Positions 8,018 through 16,404 of a DNA stretch of 64,000 nucleotides are shown in pieces. This stretch comes from Alteromonadales bacterium alter-6D02 (GTDB lineage Bacteria; Pseudomonadota; Gammaproteobacteria; Enterobacterales; Psychrobiaceae): NCBI GenBank assembly GCA_002835545.1, contig PIZK01000001.1:124001-188000 (forward strand), read 5' to 3'. Below the pieces are notes generated by a model. It was not told the origin of the DNA, ran no database searches, and was given only the letters and a program-made list of their open reading frames with translations. Every line of letters starts with the position of its first letter. The first letter of the stretch is position 1. The translations under genes and the position numbers were made by a program.

Positions 8018-9573
8018 TATTGAATCGTCCACTCTATTGCTGCGCCATTGATAGGCAGAGTCGTTCTGGGTACTAAGCTGATACTGTGTGGGCGGCTGAT
8101 ATTATTGGCTGTGTTATCGTCACAATCGCCGTTAAATAATTGCCCCTTTTCAGTGCCTGTTTCACACACTACGGTGAAGGCTTTTTCACCGAGCGGGAAA
8201 ACAGATGCTGCAGGGATAGTTAAGGTGTTACCTACCGCTGCTGGTGTGTTGCTTGGTAGGGTAATTTCTTCGTTTGATGTGTCTAATGTGATGGTGTTGT
8301 CGCTGGTGCGAGTAAAGGACTGTGATACGGTGATAGTCGCGCCGGATAAAATGACATTCCTGTCAACCATCGTTGAGTTGCTATCTTGCAGGGTAATGAT
8401 TGCACCTGAAGGTAAACTTAAGGTGTTATTCATTAATTCTGTATCTAACGGGACGGTGATAATGGGTTTGGCGAAGTTAGGCGCGTTTATTGGGGCTATA
8501 TGGTCAGGAGAAATTGATACTGTTCCATTAGCACTGAACGTAACTGAGGTGATTGTTCCGGGTGTAGCTTCTTCAGACAGTGTTAAAACGCAAGTGGGGG
8601 AACAGCTATTGTTTAGCGAAAGGTCACCTGCATTGCCGTCACTATCGGTAAAAGTAACTGTGGTTGATGAGTCGATTGTAATGCTGACTTTATCTAATTC
8701 CACCGTTGCATTAGCCGAGAATTTTAATTCATCACCTGACGCTACAGAAAAACGTCCATTTAATGAAGGAGTGAATATATCACTCTCAGGAAAGCTACGG
8801 CTAAACACCGTCGAGCCGTCTCGTTTATCAGCGGTATCAAAGTCACTGTCGTTATAATCGGGAATTGCGCCATCCGTTGGGCTGTTTAATTTCAGGCGCA
8901 GGCTATTGGCGGGTATGAAAGTGCCGCTGGTGGATTCTGAATGAAACTTTACTGCAACGTCTTGCCAATCTGAGCCAAACGGCAGTTGGTAATCAAAGGG
9001 GGTTACTAGCTCTTGAGCTGCGCTTGGTTTAGGTACATCATCGTTATCAAGGCCATTAAAACCGCGACTCCCCACGCTTAAGCTGCCTGAGTCTATTGAA
9101 AAGTCCCAACCAGAGTTTTGCCAGTCTTCGCCAAATTCGTCGGTGGTATCGCCACTATTACCGTAACCATCCCGAAAATGAAATTTTCCGGTGAGTTCTG
9201 AACTACCTGCTAAGTATGGGCCGCGCCAGCCAGCCCATACATACGACTGTGCATCCTGTCGCCATAGGTTTAACTCATTATTATCACAATCCATTGGGCT
9301 GAGTAGTTCGCGCAAGCACTGGGGCAGACGGCCCATATCGGCGACAAAGCCACTGATTTGAGAGCGACCATTGACCAGCCTGCTGCTGTCACCGATGATG
9401 GCGCTGCGGATCATCGTTAGGCGTTGTTTAGTGACATCGTATTTGGCTTGGTCTTCAATGTTTTCAGTTAAAAACAGTGTTGATGAGGCCATGAGAGCTA
9501 ACAGAAACAGCACTAAGATGATTTCTAATAAGGTAAAGCCGCGCTGCTGCGTAAAGGTTAATTGAGTAGGCAT
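8017..9573 (-). CDS. Large prepilin with beta-rich C-terminal region
   Basis: About 518 residues. The short leader MPTQLTFTQQRG precedes FTLLEIILVLFLLAL, a class III prepilin cleavage site with Glu at position 5. A pilin-like section (to about 200) includes WRGPYL, a signature also seen in the neighbouring prepilin. The remaining 300 residues are rich in Thr, Ser, Asn and Asp with alternating hydrophobics and carry paired cysteines, which suggests a secreted beta domain. A large minor pilin of this kind could sit at the filament tip as an adhesin. ATG at 9573 is chosen because it directly precedes the leader; it overlaps the upstream gene by 16 bases. Confidence 0.8.
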   Translation of the reverse strand: MPTQLTFTQQRGFTLLEIILVLFLLALMASSTLFLTENIEDQAKYDVTKQRLTMIRSAIIGDSSRLVNGRSQISGFVADMGRLPQCLRELLSPMDCDNNELNLWRQDAQSYVWAGWRGPYLAGSSELTGKFHFRDGYGNSGDTTDEFGEDWQNSGWDFSIDSGSLSVGSRGFNGLDNDDVPKPSAAQELVTPFDYQLPFGSDWQDVAVKFHSESTSGTFIPANSLRLKLNSPTDGAIPDYNDSDFDTADKRDGSTVFSRSFPESDIFTPSLNGRFSVASGDELKFSANATVELDKVSITIDSSTTVTFTDSDGNAGDLSLNNSCSPTCVLTLSEEATPGTITSVTFSANGTVSISPDHIAPINAPNFAKPIITVPLDTELMNNTLSLPSGAIITLQDSNSTMVDRNVILSGATITVSQSFTRTSDNTITLDTSNEEITLPSNTPAAVGNTLTIPAASVFPLGEKAFTVVCETGTEKGQLFNGDCDDNTANNISRPHSISLVPRTTLPINGAAIEWTIQ

Positions 9574-10376
9574 AATACGTGGTCCATTGCCTGTGCGTGA
9601 CACTCATCAGCGTCGTTATCTTCAAATAGGCCATCACTGCCTGCGGCAATGATTCTGGCTTGGTAGTTACCAACGGGATTATTTAAATCAACCCTGAACA
9701 GGTAAGGTGAAGCGCTGCTATTGATAAAATCACTGCCGCTGTCAAGTGACCACTCAATGCCTGAATCGGTACTGTTATTAGTATAAGGGTCGGCAACTGA
9801 CCAAAGCGGGTTGCTGATATCAATAAGGTTAACGGTGTTTGAGGTGAGGGTTAAATAACCGTCTTTACGTTGTAGGTATGGCCCGTTCCAGCCACGTTTG
9901 GTATCCATATTCCAGCCTGCGCCGAGTGGATCGGCAAAGAGCATCCATAAATTGGCAGGGTGTTGGCACCATGCAATTTTTTCGCTATCAGTGTTGCCTG
10001 CTGCTACGGGTAATTGACCATCGATGTTAGGGTTGATATCACTGGGATTGTCGTTAGCTACATCGGTACAGTCGTAGGCGCCTTGACGAGGAAAGTCATT
10101 GCTACCACTGTCTTGACGAAATTGAAGTAAGGCTTCACGCAGTTGGGTCATCTCAAACTTGGTCATATCGTAACGTCCTTGCTCTTGTGTGCCGTTATAG
10201 CTGGTGAGTGCGACGGTTGCTGTGATAGCCAATAAGGTGATCACCGTTAATAACTCGATTAAGGTAAAGCCCAAATGACGACTATGGATATAGCAGGTAT
10301 GACGATAGCGACCGTTATGCTGGCTGACGCTATGCTGTTTGATATTGCGTGTTGGAAAAAACAATAAACACCTCAT
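9558..10376 (-). CDS. Prepilin (minor or second pilin)
   Basis: A 272-residue prepilin. The cleavage motif G-FTLIELLTVITLLAI follows a leader of about 35 residues as drawn. That leader is unusually long and rich in His and Arg, so the true start may be an internal non-ATG codon. The mature part has a long N-terminal helix and a globular domain containing GWNGPYLQR, similar to GspG-like pilins, and ends with VLCLLN. It is likely a structural or initiating pilin of the same filament. It sits 270 bases downstream of the first pilin gene, behind a terminator, and may therefore be expressed at a lower level. Confidence 0.78.
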   Translation of the reverse strand: MRCLLFFPTRNIKQHSVSQHNGRYRHTCYIHSRHLGFTLIELLTVITLLAITATVALTSYNGTQEQGRYDMTKFEMTQLREALLQFRQDSGSNDFPRQGAYDCTDVANDNPSDINPNIDGQLPVAAGNTDSEKIAWCQHPANLWMLFADPLGAGWNMDTKRGWNGPYLQRKDGYLTLTSNTVNLIDISNPLWSVADPYTNNSTDSGIEWSLDSGSDFINSSASPYLFRVDLNNPVGNYQARIIAAGSDGLFEDNDADECHAQAMDHVLCLLN

Positions 10377-10527
10377 TTACTTGTTTTTATAGTGAATTTT
10401 TTATAGTTTTATTTAATTATTCTGTGGTATCTGATTCCATCCTGTTGCTGGCTTCATTTATCGTTAAAGCAGGTATTAATGTTGTGCTTTTAGCTAAAAG
10501 CCTTTACTTATTTTGTCGTTTATAGTG

Positions 10528-10565
10528 AAAAAAGGTGCGGGATAGAGCAATCGCACTTATCCCGC
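10528..10565 (-). terminator. Rho-independent terminator after the first pilin gene
   Basis: On the minus strand an 8-bp stem (GCGGGATA pairing with TATCCCGC, 10537-10544 and 10558-10565) is followed within three bases by six T. It would end most transcripts of the first pilin gene and leave the rest of the locus to read-through or a separate promoter. Confidence 0.8.
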
Positions 10566-10570
10566 GAAGT

Positions 10571-10645
10571 TGAATGATAGAGCCGTTTAACTATCATTCA
10601 TCGGTACTTACAACACCGATTATTTAATAGCCCGCGAGAGCTATT
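10571..10645 (-). other. Run of three hairpins between pilin stop and terminator
   Basis: Three further perfect hairpins are packed between the pilin stop and its terminator: AATAGC/GCTATT (10626-10645, 6 bp), ATCGGT/ACCGAT (10600-10620, 6 bp) and TGAATGATAG/CTATCATTCA (10571-10600, 10 bp). Such 3' structures often protect abundant mRNAs from exonucleases; that role is inferred here. Confidence 0.7.
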
Positions 10646-10649
10646 GAAA

Positions 10650-11771
10650 TTAGTCATCATCTGATTCAGCTGTTGCTTCAGCAGTGATTTGGTCAATAGT
10701 ACGGCCTTCCGGATCAACTACAGCGATTAAACGTGCTTTTTCTAGCACTTCATCTTCTTCAATTTTTCCTAACCCTCCATCAGCATCTTCATCTCGATTA
10801 TCCGATGCAACTTGGAATAAGGCGATAGCACGAGCGTAGTGAGTTTTAGGATTAACGTCATTGGTACCAACGGTCGGTACCTGACCGATTTCAACCGCTT
10901 CACCGAGTGTTGCGCCAGGGACTTCTTTACCGATACCTACTGCAACCACTAAATCACAACCTTCTGAACTAAGGCCATCACTAATCAGATTTAATGCTTT
11001 GTTTTCAACTATTGTTACAGTGCTATCAAAAGCTGCTGCTAAGCTTGACCCACCCTCTATTATGCAACCGTTAGTACCATTGCCTCCTGATGGCACAATA
11101 GAGAGAGCTATATTAGAGAAAGTATTTATTGACATGGTTTTTTCCGCAAAAGTTACGCCTCCACCGTCAGTAAATTCAATTTCTGAACCAGGATTTAGGG
11201 AGACTTCGCCATAGCTCTCATTCATCGCTAGATTAGGAATATAGTCATCATTCCAAGTTGTCTTACTTTGAACCGATTGCAGCTCTTCAAGGCCTGCTTC
11301 TCTTAATGAAGCAAAAATTGCTTTATTTACACCTGTCGGAGCATCAGCTTGAGCTGCTGCAATAGTTAATTGGCCAAAGAATTTTTTAGTTTCATCAGAC
11401 ATTAACTGCATCGCACCCACATGGTTTCCATCGCCATCTAATAATAGGCCATCAGCATTCGTTAAATTATCAAACTGTTCTGGGTATTCACCAACGATTG
11501 AACGGTAGTTACGTAAGGTACCTTCTAAGGTATTCACAGCGGCAGCGGCTGATGCATCTCGGGCATTTTCACCGGCACCATCGTAAGCAACCAGTGCAGC
11601 GGTTGATAGTGTTGCTAATAAAGTGATGACCACTAATAGCTCAAGTAAGGTGAAACCTTTTTGTTTTGCTTGCAGCTTTTTGGCTTTAGCGCGCATGGCG
11701 TCGTCTTTAATAATTGATACATCTGCATTTTTGAATTTAGCAATCGCTGTTTTTAGTTGACGAATATTCAT
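10650..11771 (-). CDS. Probable major pilin with very long basic leader
   Basis: A 373-residue prepilin, first gene of the filament locus. A 39-residue leader rich in Lys, Arg and Ala precedes the cleavage site KG-FTLLELLVVITLLATL with Glu at position 5. The mature protein has a long N-terminal helix (to about residue 90), an alpha/beta domain, two cysteines about 45 residues apart that could form the usual pilin disulfide, and an acidic tail (ATAESDDD). An internal ATG at codon 26 would give a normal 13-residue leader but has a weaker ribosome site. First position, its own terminator and the 3' hairpins suggest this is the most expressed pilin. Confidence 0.8.
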   Translation of the reverse strand: MNIRQLKTAIAKFKNADVSIIKDDAMRAKAKKLQAKQKGFTLLELLVVITLLATLSTAALVAYDGAGENARDASAAAAVNTLEGTLRNYRSIVGEYPEQFDNLTNADGLLLDGDGNHVGAMQLMSDETKKFFGQLTIAAAQADAPTGVNKAIFASLREAGLEELQSVQSKTTWNDDYIPNLAMNESYGEVSLNPGSEIEFTDGGGVTFAEKTMSINTFSNIALSIVPSGGNGTNGCIIEGGSSLAAAFDSTVTIVENKALNLISDGLSSEGCDLVVAVGIGKEVPGATLGEAVEIGQVPTVGTNDVNPKTHYARAIALFQVASDNRDEDADGGLGKIEEDEVLEKARLIAVVDPEGRTIDQITAEATAESDDD

Positions 11772-11922
11772 GTTGTTATCTCACATTGTTTGAGGAGTGC
11801 CTCATCTGCCGCATACAGACTATTGGTCATCACTTTTTTTATTATTTAGTCAGATGTAAACCCGCATTACACTCTGTTTCTTATTTATCATTTTTATAGT
11901 TGTTGCTCTTGGCTTATATGGG

Positions 11923-12117
11923 TTATGGTGCGTCGACCACAAACCGATATTGTTTACCACAGTGAAGAATGACTTCTTTTTGTTTGCGCTTAAGAATGTT
12001 GACTTCAACACGAATCTCACCGAAACCATCGTGTGCAATAATGTCATCGAGTAGCAGTAATAATTTATCTTTTGCTAAATCGCTGCTGTTTATGCTGCTT
12101 TTGATAATGGCTGTCAT
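11923..12117 (-). CDS. Possible small protein upstream of the pilin gene
   Basis: A 64-residue frame with a plausible ribosome site (GGAACG before ATG). It has a regular alpha then beta pattern: a Leu-rich helix (LAKDKLLLLLDDII) followed by strands FGEIRVEVN and KEVILHCGKQYRFVV. The pattern vaguely recalls short DUF2292/YezD-like proteins, but I cannot confirm a family. It lies 150 bases upstream of the first pilin gene in the same direction and could be cotranscribed. The alternative is that it is leader RNA without coding function. Confidence 0.4.
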   Translation of the reverse strand: MTAIIKSSINSSDLAKDKLLLLLDDIIAHDGFGEIRVEVNILKRKQKEVILHCGKQYRFVVDAP

Positions 12118-12714
12118 ATTACGTTCCGCTTTTCAACTCACTGTGCCTTGGTTGGATTAAATATTAATCGCACGGCTTGAAATTTCGCTATAGGAAAAAT
12201 TCCTTTTTGAACGTTTTTTTAAGATAAATTAATAAAGGATTAAAATTAAAATTTAACTTATCTATCAACGGTTAATGTACATCCTACCAAAGGATGAAAT
12301 GTGCGATTTTATGGTGTTATTTAGCTTTTGAAAGGCATGTCTTCTTAAGGTCTCATTCGAAGGTATGAGGTTTCTAAAACTTATGGTGTATATGGTGGGC
12401 ATATTGGCTTTTATAGAATGGTTCTTTGATAACGCTTATTAGTCAAATAGATGTTTTAAGTTGCTGTTTAGAAATGTGTTGTTGGTCTTGCTTTGATGAC
12501 TCTTGTGTTATGTTGTTTGCTGCTAAGTCGTGCTTTTAATCAATTAAGCGCAATATTAGGTGAAGTACTCACTAATCGCAATTCTTTATCGTTATAACCT
12601 TATATACAAATCACCTGTGCGTTGTAATGTGCCGCTTCCTTCTTTCTACTGATTACATAATCAATGGTGATTATTCTTTGCGGTTATCCAACACGCCTAT
12701 TGTGAGGATTTAAA
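12118..12714. other. Divergent intergenic region, filament locus and two-component genes
   Basis: About 600 AT-rich bases without a credible gene, separating the minus-strand filament locus from the plus-strand sensor kinase. It must hold the promoters of both. The only structures I saw are a 6-bp hairpin (12280-12296, CATCCT/AGGATG) and a weak CTCAT/ATGAG inverted repeat near 12350. I could not find a convincing sigma-54 GG-N10-GC promoter by eye. Confidence 0.5.
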
Positions 12715-14031
12715 TTGAGTATACGTGCCATCATTAATTTGCGGATTTTAGCATCGGTTATTTTGATTTTAATCTTTAGCGCGATCATTGCTATTTGGCA
12801 GGCTAGAGCTTCCGTTGAGCAAGAAGTGCGCTCTTCGATTAATTTAGCCGTGCAGATGATTGATTTTGGTTTTGCTCAACAGTCGACTTCAAGCGATGAA
12901 AATGATGTGTGGTTAGATAAAGTTGCCACTATGAAACCCGTTCGGCATTTGCATATATCCATTGAAGATCATAATCGAGCACTACACGAGAGGGTGTCTG
13001 CGGCGCTTGATGACGACGAAGAAAGTGCACCACAATGGTTTACTAGGGCGGTGATGGCTGATTTTTTCACTCATAATCATCAAATTCAAGTCGCTGATGG
13101 ATCGACTAAAACTATTGCGATAACCGCTAATCCAATGGATGAAATTAGTGAGGCATGGGGAGAAACTAAGGCGTTTTTTTGGTCGATTGTGTTAATGCTC
13201 TCAATTATCTTTTGCACTGTTAATCTAGTGTTCAACTCTATGCTTAAAGCTGTTAAGGAGATTTTATCCGGTTTGCGTCAAGTTGAATCAGGTAATTTTG
13301 ACTATGTGTTACCGCAATTTAAAATTAGTGAGTTTGATGATATCGCCAAAGAAGTTAATGGCATGTCTGTTGCGCTTAAGACCGCACAACAAAGTAACCA
13401 AGCCTTGGCGCGCCACACCATGCAGATTCAAGAAACAGAGCGACAAACGATGTCTCGTGAATTGCATGATGAGATGGGACAATCGTTAACGGCAATAAAA
13501 GCGATGGCGGTGACTTGTCAGCAACCCGATGCTGATGTTAAGGCGGTCAGCAGAGCGATTGTTGATATTTGTAACCACTTAGCGGTGGTTGTGCGTTCGA
13601 TGATGCGTACGCTACACCCACTGAGCTTAACTGAACTTGGCTTGGGGGCAACCTTATCTGAGCTGGTTAGGGAGTGGCAGCGACGCGTGCCAGAGTTGGA
13701 GTTTAACTTAAACTACGATGAGGCATTGGAGTCATTGAGTCATGAAGTGACGATTCATGTGTATCGAATCGTGCAAGAATGTCTGACTAATGTGATCCGT
13801 CATGCTAATGCCACTGAGGTGGCTATTTTAGTGGTAAAGCGTGGCAATAAAGTATGGCTTACGGTGTCGGATAATGGACAAGGTGGCCAGTTAACCCCCT
13901 CTGGCTTTGGTCTGTTAGGAATGCGCGAACGAGCTGAGAATTTGGGTGGCCAGTTTAAACTAGAGTCTTTGCCAAACAATGGCGTTAATGTTGTCGTAAA
14001 ATTACCGTACTGGGAAGATAATAATGAATAA
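12715..14031 (+). CDS. Membrane sensor histidine kinase, NarX/MoxY type
   Basis: 438 residues. A first membrane helix (about 9-28), a periplasmic sensor domain of about 120 residues, a second helix (about 150-175) and a HAMP-like linker precede a HisKA_3 dimerisation domain with the H-box SRELHDEMGQSL near 250. The HATPase_c domain follows (QECLTNVIRHANA, then DNGQGG and GFGLLGMRERAE). The start is a TTG with a GAGG ribosome site 8 bases upstream; no nearby ATG fits as well. It overlaps the response regulator gene by 8 bases. The sensed signal is unknown. Divergent placement makes it a candidate regulator of the pilins. Confidence 0.9.
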   Translation: MSIRAIINLRILASVILILIFSAIIAIWQARASVEQEVRSSINLAVQMIDFGFAQQSTSSDENDVWLDKVATMKPVRHLHISIEDHNRALHERVSAALDDDEESAPQWFTRAVMADFFTHNHQIQVADGSTKTIAITANPMDEISEAWGETKAFFWSIVLMLSIIFCTVNLVFNSMLKAVKEILSGLRQVESGNFDYVLPQFKISEFDDIAKEVNGMSVALKTAQQSNQALARHTMQIQETERQTMSRELHDEMGQSLTAIKAMAVTCQQPDADVKAVSRAIVDICNHLAVVVRSMMRTLHPLSLTELGLGATLSELVREWQRRVPELEFNLNYDEALESLSHEVTIHVYRIVQECLTNVIRHANATEVAILVVKRGNKVWLTVSDNGQGGQLTPSGFGLLGMRERAENLGGQFKLESLPNNGVNVVVKLPYWEDNNE

Positions 14032-14671
14032 CGATAAAATAAAAGTATTATTGATTGATGATCACACGGTTGTTCGGGCTGGTTTTAGAATGTTGCTGGC
14101 CTCGCAGCCCTTTATTGGTGATATTGTTGATATTGAGCGCGGTGAACTTGCCACTCAAGAATATCAGCGCTTTGAACCCGATGTGGTAGTGATGGATTTA
14201 TCAATGCCAGGTATTGGCGGTCTCGAAGCGATACGTCGATTGTGCAAATACGACCCCGACGTTTTAGTATTGGTTTATAGCATTCATGATGAGTCTATTT
14301 ATGTGGAACGTGCGCTCGAGGCGGGAGCAAGAGGGTATGTTAGTAAAAATAGTGCCGCTGAGGTTTTAGCAACTGCGGTAGCTGAAATTGCCAGTGGTAA
14401 GCGTTATATTGAGCAAGGTTTATTACCTGAACAAGAAGGGATGGCTGGCGCAGATGAGCAGCAGTCAACACACAACCTTAGCTCACTTTCTCCCCGCGAG
14501 TTTGATGTGTTTTGTCTTCTCTCTAAAGGCTTAACTGCCCATGACATTGCAAGTGAGCTGAGCCTGAGTTATAAAACCATTTGTAATTACAATACGCAAG
14601 TGAAGAGTAAGCTTAAAGCGAGTACCGCAGCTGATTTAGCGAATATAGCAACGGCACATAATATTCGCTAA
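14024..14671 (+). CDS. Response regulator, NarL/UvrY (LuxR HTH) family
   Basis: 215 residues. The receiver domain begins VLLIDDHTVVRAGF, has the phospho-acceptor Asp in VVMDLSMPG and the conserved Lys in YVSKNSA. A C-terminal LuxR-type helix-turn-helix starts LSPREFDVFCLLSKG and includes the recognition helix SLSYKTICNYNTQVKSKL. It is translationally coupled to the kinase. The pair would control transcription; targets are not shown by the sequence, but the filament promoter 2 kb away is the obvious guess. Confidence 0.93.
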   Translation: MNNDKIKVLLIDDHTVVRAGFRMLLASQPFIGDIVDIERGELATQEYQRFEPDVVVMDLSMPGIGGLEAIRRLCKYDPDVLVLVYSIHDESIYVERALEAGARGYVSKNSAAEVLATAVAEIASGKRYIEQGLLPEQEGMAGADEQQSTHNLSSLSPREFDVFCLLSKGLTAHDIASELSLSYKTICNYNTQVKSKLKASTAADLANIATAHNIR

Positions 14672-14734
14672 CTGGATTTTTTGCTGCTAAACCAGTGAAA
14701 AGTGATCTAGTGCATTAATAACAACGTCATGATA

Positions 14735-15994
14735 TCAATGACACTTTATCTGTGGTAAGTCAGTCCAGCGCGAGGTGTAGCTCGGTGACAAATATTGACG
14801 CTTCATTGTCCACGGTTGTTGGAAGCCTTGGGCAACATGCTTTACCGTATCCCGACCAAAGCGCTGATTAATCGTATCTATACACTGCATTAGCGCAGGG
14901 TTATCCTTACTTGGTTGAAATAAATCCCCTTGGTTATATTGCTCGTCGATAAGTTCAAGGCAGCCAACCCCTACCTTATAAAAAGGCACACCAGGGCAGA
15001 ACAGCTTAGGCAGTGCATGTTTGACCACCTGTAATAACACACTGGTATCATTTGTGGGTACGGTCATTTGGTGTAGCACCTTTTGATGGACTGGATGTTT
15101 GTCATAAGGGGAACTTGCGGCAAAGAGCATCACTCGGCTTGCTAAGCTGTGTTGTTGGCGTAACTTTCTGGCGACAGTTGCGGCATGTTGGCTTAAGGCT
15201 TCGCCTAAATGATGAATATCGGAAATACGTTGACCAAAGCTTCGAGTCGAATATATTTGTTGCTTAGGCTGGCGTATTTTATCCCAATGAATACAAGGCT
15301 CACCATTTAACTCTCTTATGGTTCGCTCTACCTCAATATTAAAACTATGCTGCGCGAGTTTAATCGGCATATTGGCTAAATCTAATGCACTATTAATCCG
15401 CTGATGACGCAAACGCTTACTGAGTTTTCTTCCGATCCCCCAAACATCTTCTATCGCGACTTGCTTGAGTACATCCTGCACTTGTCGATGACTTTCTAAA
15501 GCGCAAACACCGCGAAACTGAGGCAGCGTCTTCGCTGCATGGTTCGCGAGTTTGGCAAGTGTTGGAGTTGAAGCAATTCCCACAGAGACGGGCAGGCGAG
15601 TTTCACGATAGATGGCGCGACGTATTTTCCGGCCATGGTGGGTGAAATCACCAATTGCGTTTTGATAGCCTTTAAATTGTAAAAAACTTTCATCGATACT
15701 GTAAATGTGTTGTTCGCAAGCATAACGAGCTAGTATCTGCATCATTTTACTGGATAAGTCAGCATAGAGCTCGTAATTTGAACTTCTCACGATGACATTA
15801 TGGCGTTGACATAAGTGCTTAACTTTAAAATAAGCAGCGAATTTAGGGATCCCTAAGGCTTTTGCTCGTTTATTTAATGCGCAGATACAACCATCATTAT
15901 TGGTTAATACGACAATAGGCTTGTCACGAATACTCGGGTCAAAAACAGCTTCACAGCTGGCATAAAATGAGTTCGCATCAACGAGTGCATACAT
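14735..15994 (-). CDS. umuC: DNA polymerase V catalytic subunit UmuC
   Basis: 419-residue Y-family translesion polymerase. It starts MYALVDANSFYASCEAVFDP with the catalytic Asp and carries the second acidic motif in HIYSIDESFL near residue 100. Helix-hairpin-helix (VWGIGRKLSKRL), little-finger and C-terminal regions follow at normal length for UmuC. It overlaps umuD by 17 bases and should share its SOS promoter. It would copy damaged templates together with processed UmuD. Confidence 0.95.
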   Translation of the reverse strand: MYALVDANSFYASCEAVFDPSIRDKPIVVLTNNDGCICALNKRAKALGIPKFAAYFKVKHLCQRHNVIVRSSNYELYADLSSKMMQILARYACEQHIYSIDESFLQFKGYQNAIGDFTHHGRKIRRAIYRETRLPVSVGIASTPTLAKLANHAAKTLPQFRGVCALESHRQVQDVLKQVAIEDVWGIGRKLSKRLRHQRINSALDLANMPIKLAQHSFNIEVERTIRELNGEPCIHWDKIRQPKQQIYSTRSFGQRISDIHHLGEALSQHAATVARKLRQQHSLASRVMLFAASSPYDKHPVHQKVLHQMTVPTNDTSVLLQVVKHALPKLFCPGVPFYKVGVGCLELIDEQYNQGDLFQPSKDNPALMQCIDTINQRFGRDTVKHVAQGFQQPWTMKRQYLSPSYTSRWTDLPQIKCH

Positions 15995-16400
15995 GGCTAA
16001 ATTGACTCGTACGATGACAACGAATAGAACGTGAAACCACTCCTTCGATCAAAAAACTATCGAGTCGCTCAATGGCAATAGGTGGGTATTGCTCTGAAGC
16101 TGAGAGTAATAAGCGACGGTGTTGATCAAATAACTTACAACTGAAATTACCATTGTATGTTGTCACTACTACATCCATATGCCGTGGTGTCAGCGCGCGA
16201 TCAACAATGAGGATATCACCATCATAAATGCCGACCTGGTTCATCGAGTCACCATTAGCAAGACCTAAAAATGTTGCCTGAGGGTGCTCAATAAGCAATT
16301 GATCTAAACTTAAACTTAGTTGAGTGTATTCTGCCGCGGGAGACTCAAATCCTGTGATGCCCGCCTCTATCAATATCGGTGTAATAACCATACTAAACAT
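15978..16400 (-). CDS. umuD: SOS mutagenesis protein UmuD
   Basis: 140-residue LexA-fold S24 peptidase. The catalytic Ser is in NGDSMNQVGIYDGD and the Lys in NFSCKLFD. The processing region reads ITGFESPAAEY, where UmuD of E. coli has a Cys-Gly scissile bond; here the aligned bond would be Thr-Gly, with an Ala-Gly three residues earlier. The N-terminal arm is about eight residues shorter than in E. coli. Start ATG at 16400; a second ATG at 16391 is possible. A near-perfect LexA box lies just upstream. RecA-stimulated self-cleavage would activate it for polymerase V. Confidence 0.93.
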   Translation of the reverse strand: MFSMVITPILIEAGITGFESPAAEYTQLSLSLDQLLIEHPQATFLGLANGDSMNQVGIYDGDILIVDRALTPRHMDVVVTTYNGNFSCKLFDQHRRLLLSASEQYPPIAIERLDSFLIEGVVSRSIRCHRTSQFSHVCTR

Positions 16401-16404
16401 CTTT

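Noticed and set aside
8048-8857. 269-codon plus-strand open frame opposite the giant prepilin
   Set aside because: It is antisense to a clear prepilin gene in a tight operon and has no recognisable domain or start signal.
11850-12047. Second small minus-strand frame overlapping the 64-residue candidate
   Set aside because: It lacks a ribosome site and has a composition unlike a protein.
1-12117. Calling the filament locus a standard MSHA pilus operon
   Set aside because: The secretin is MshL-like, but gene order, the M/N fusion, absence of MshM and MshQ-like genes and large unusual pilins do not fit.
12118-12714. Sigma-54 promoter for the pilin gene
   Set aside because: No GG-N10-GC pair in a convincing context was found by eye.
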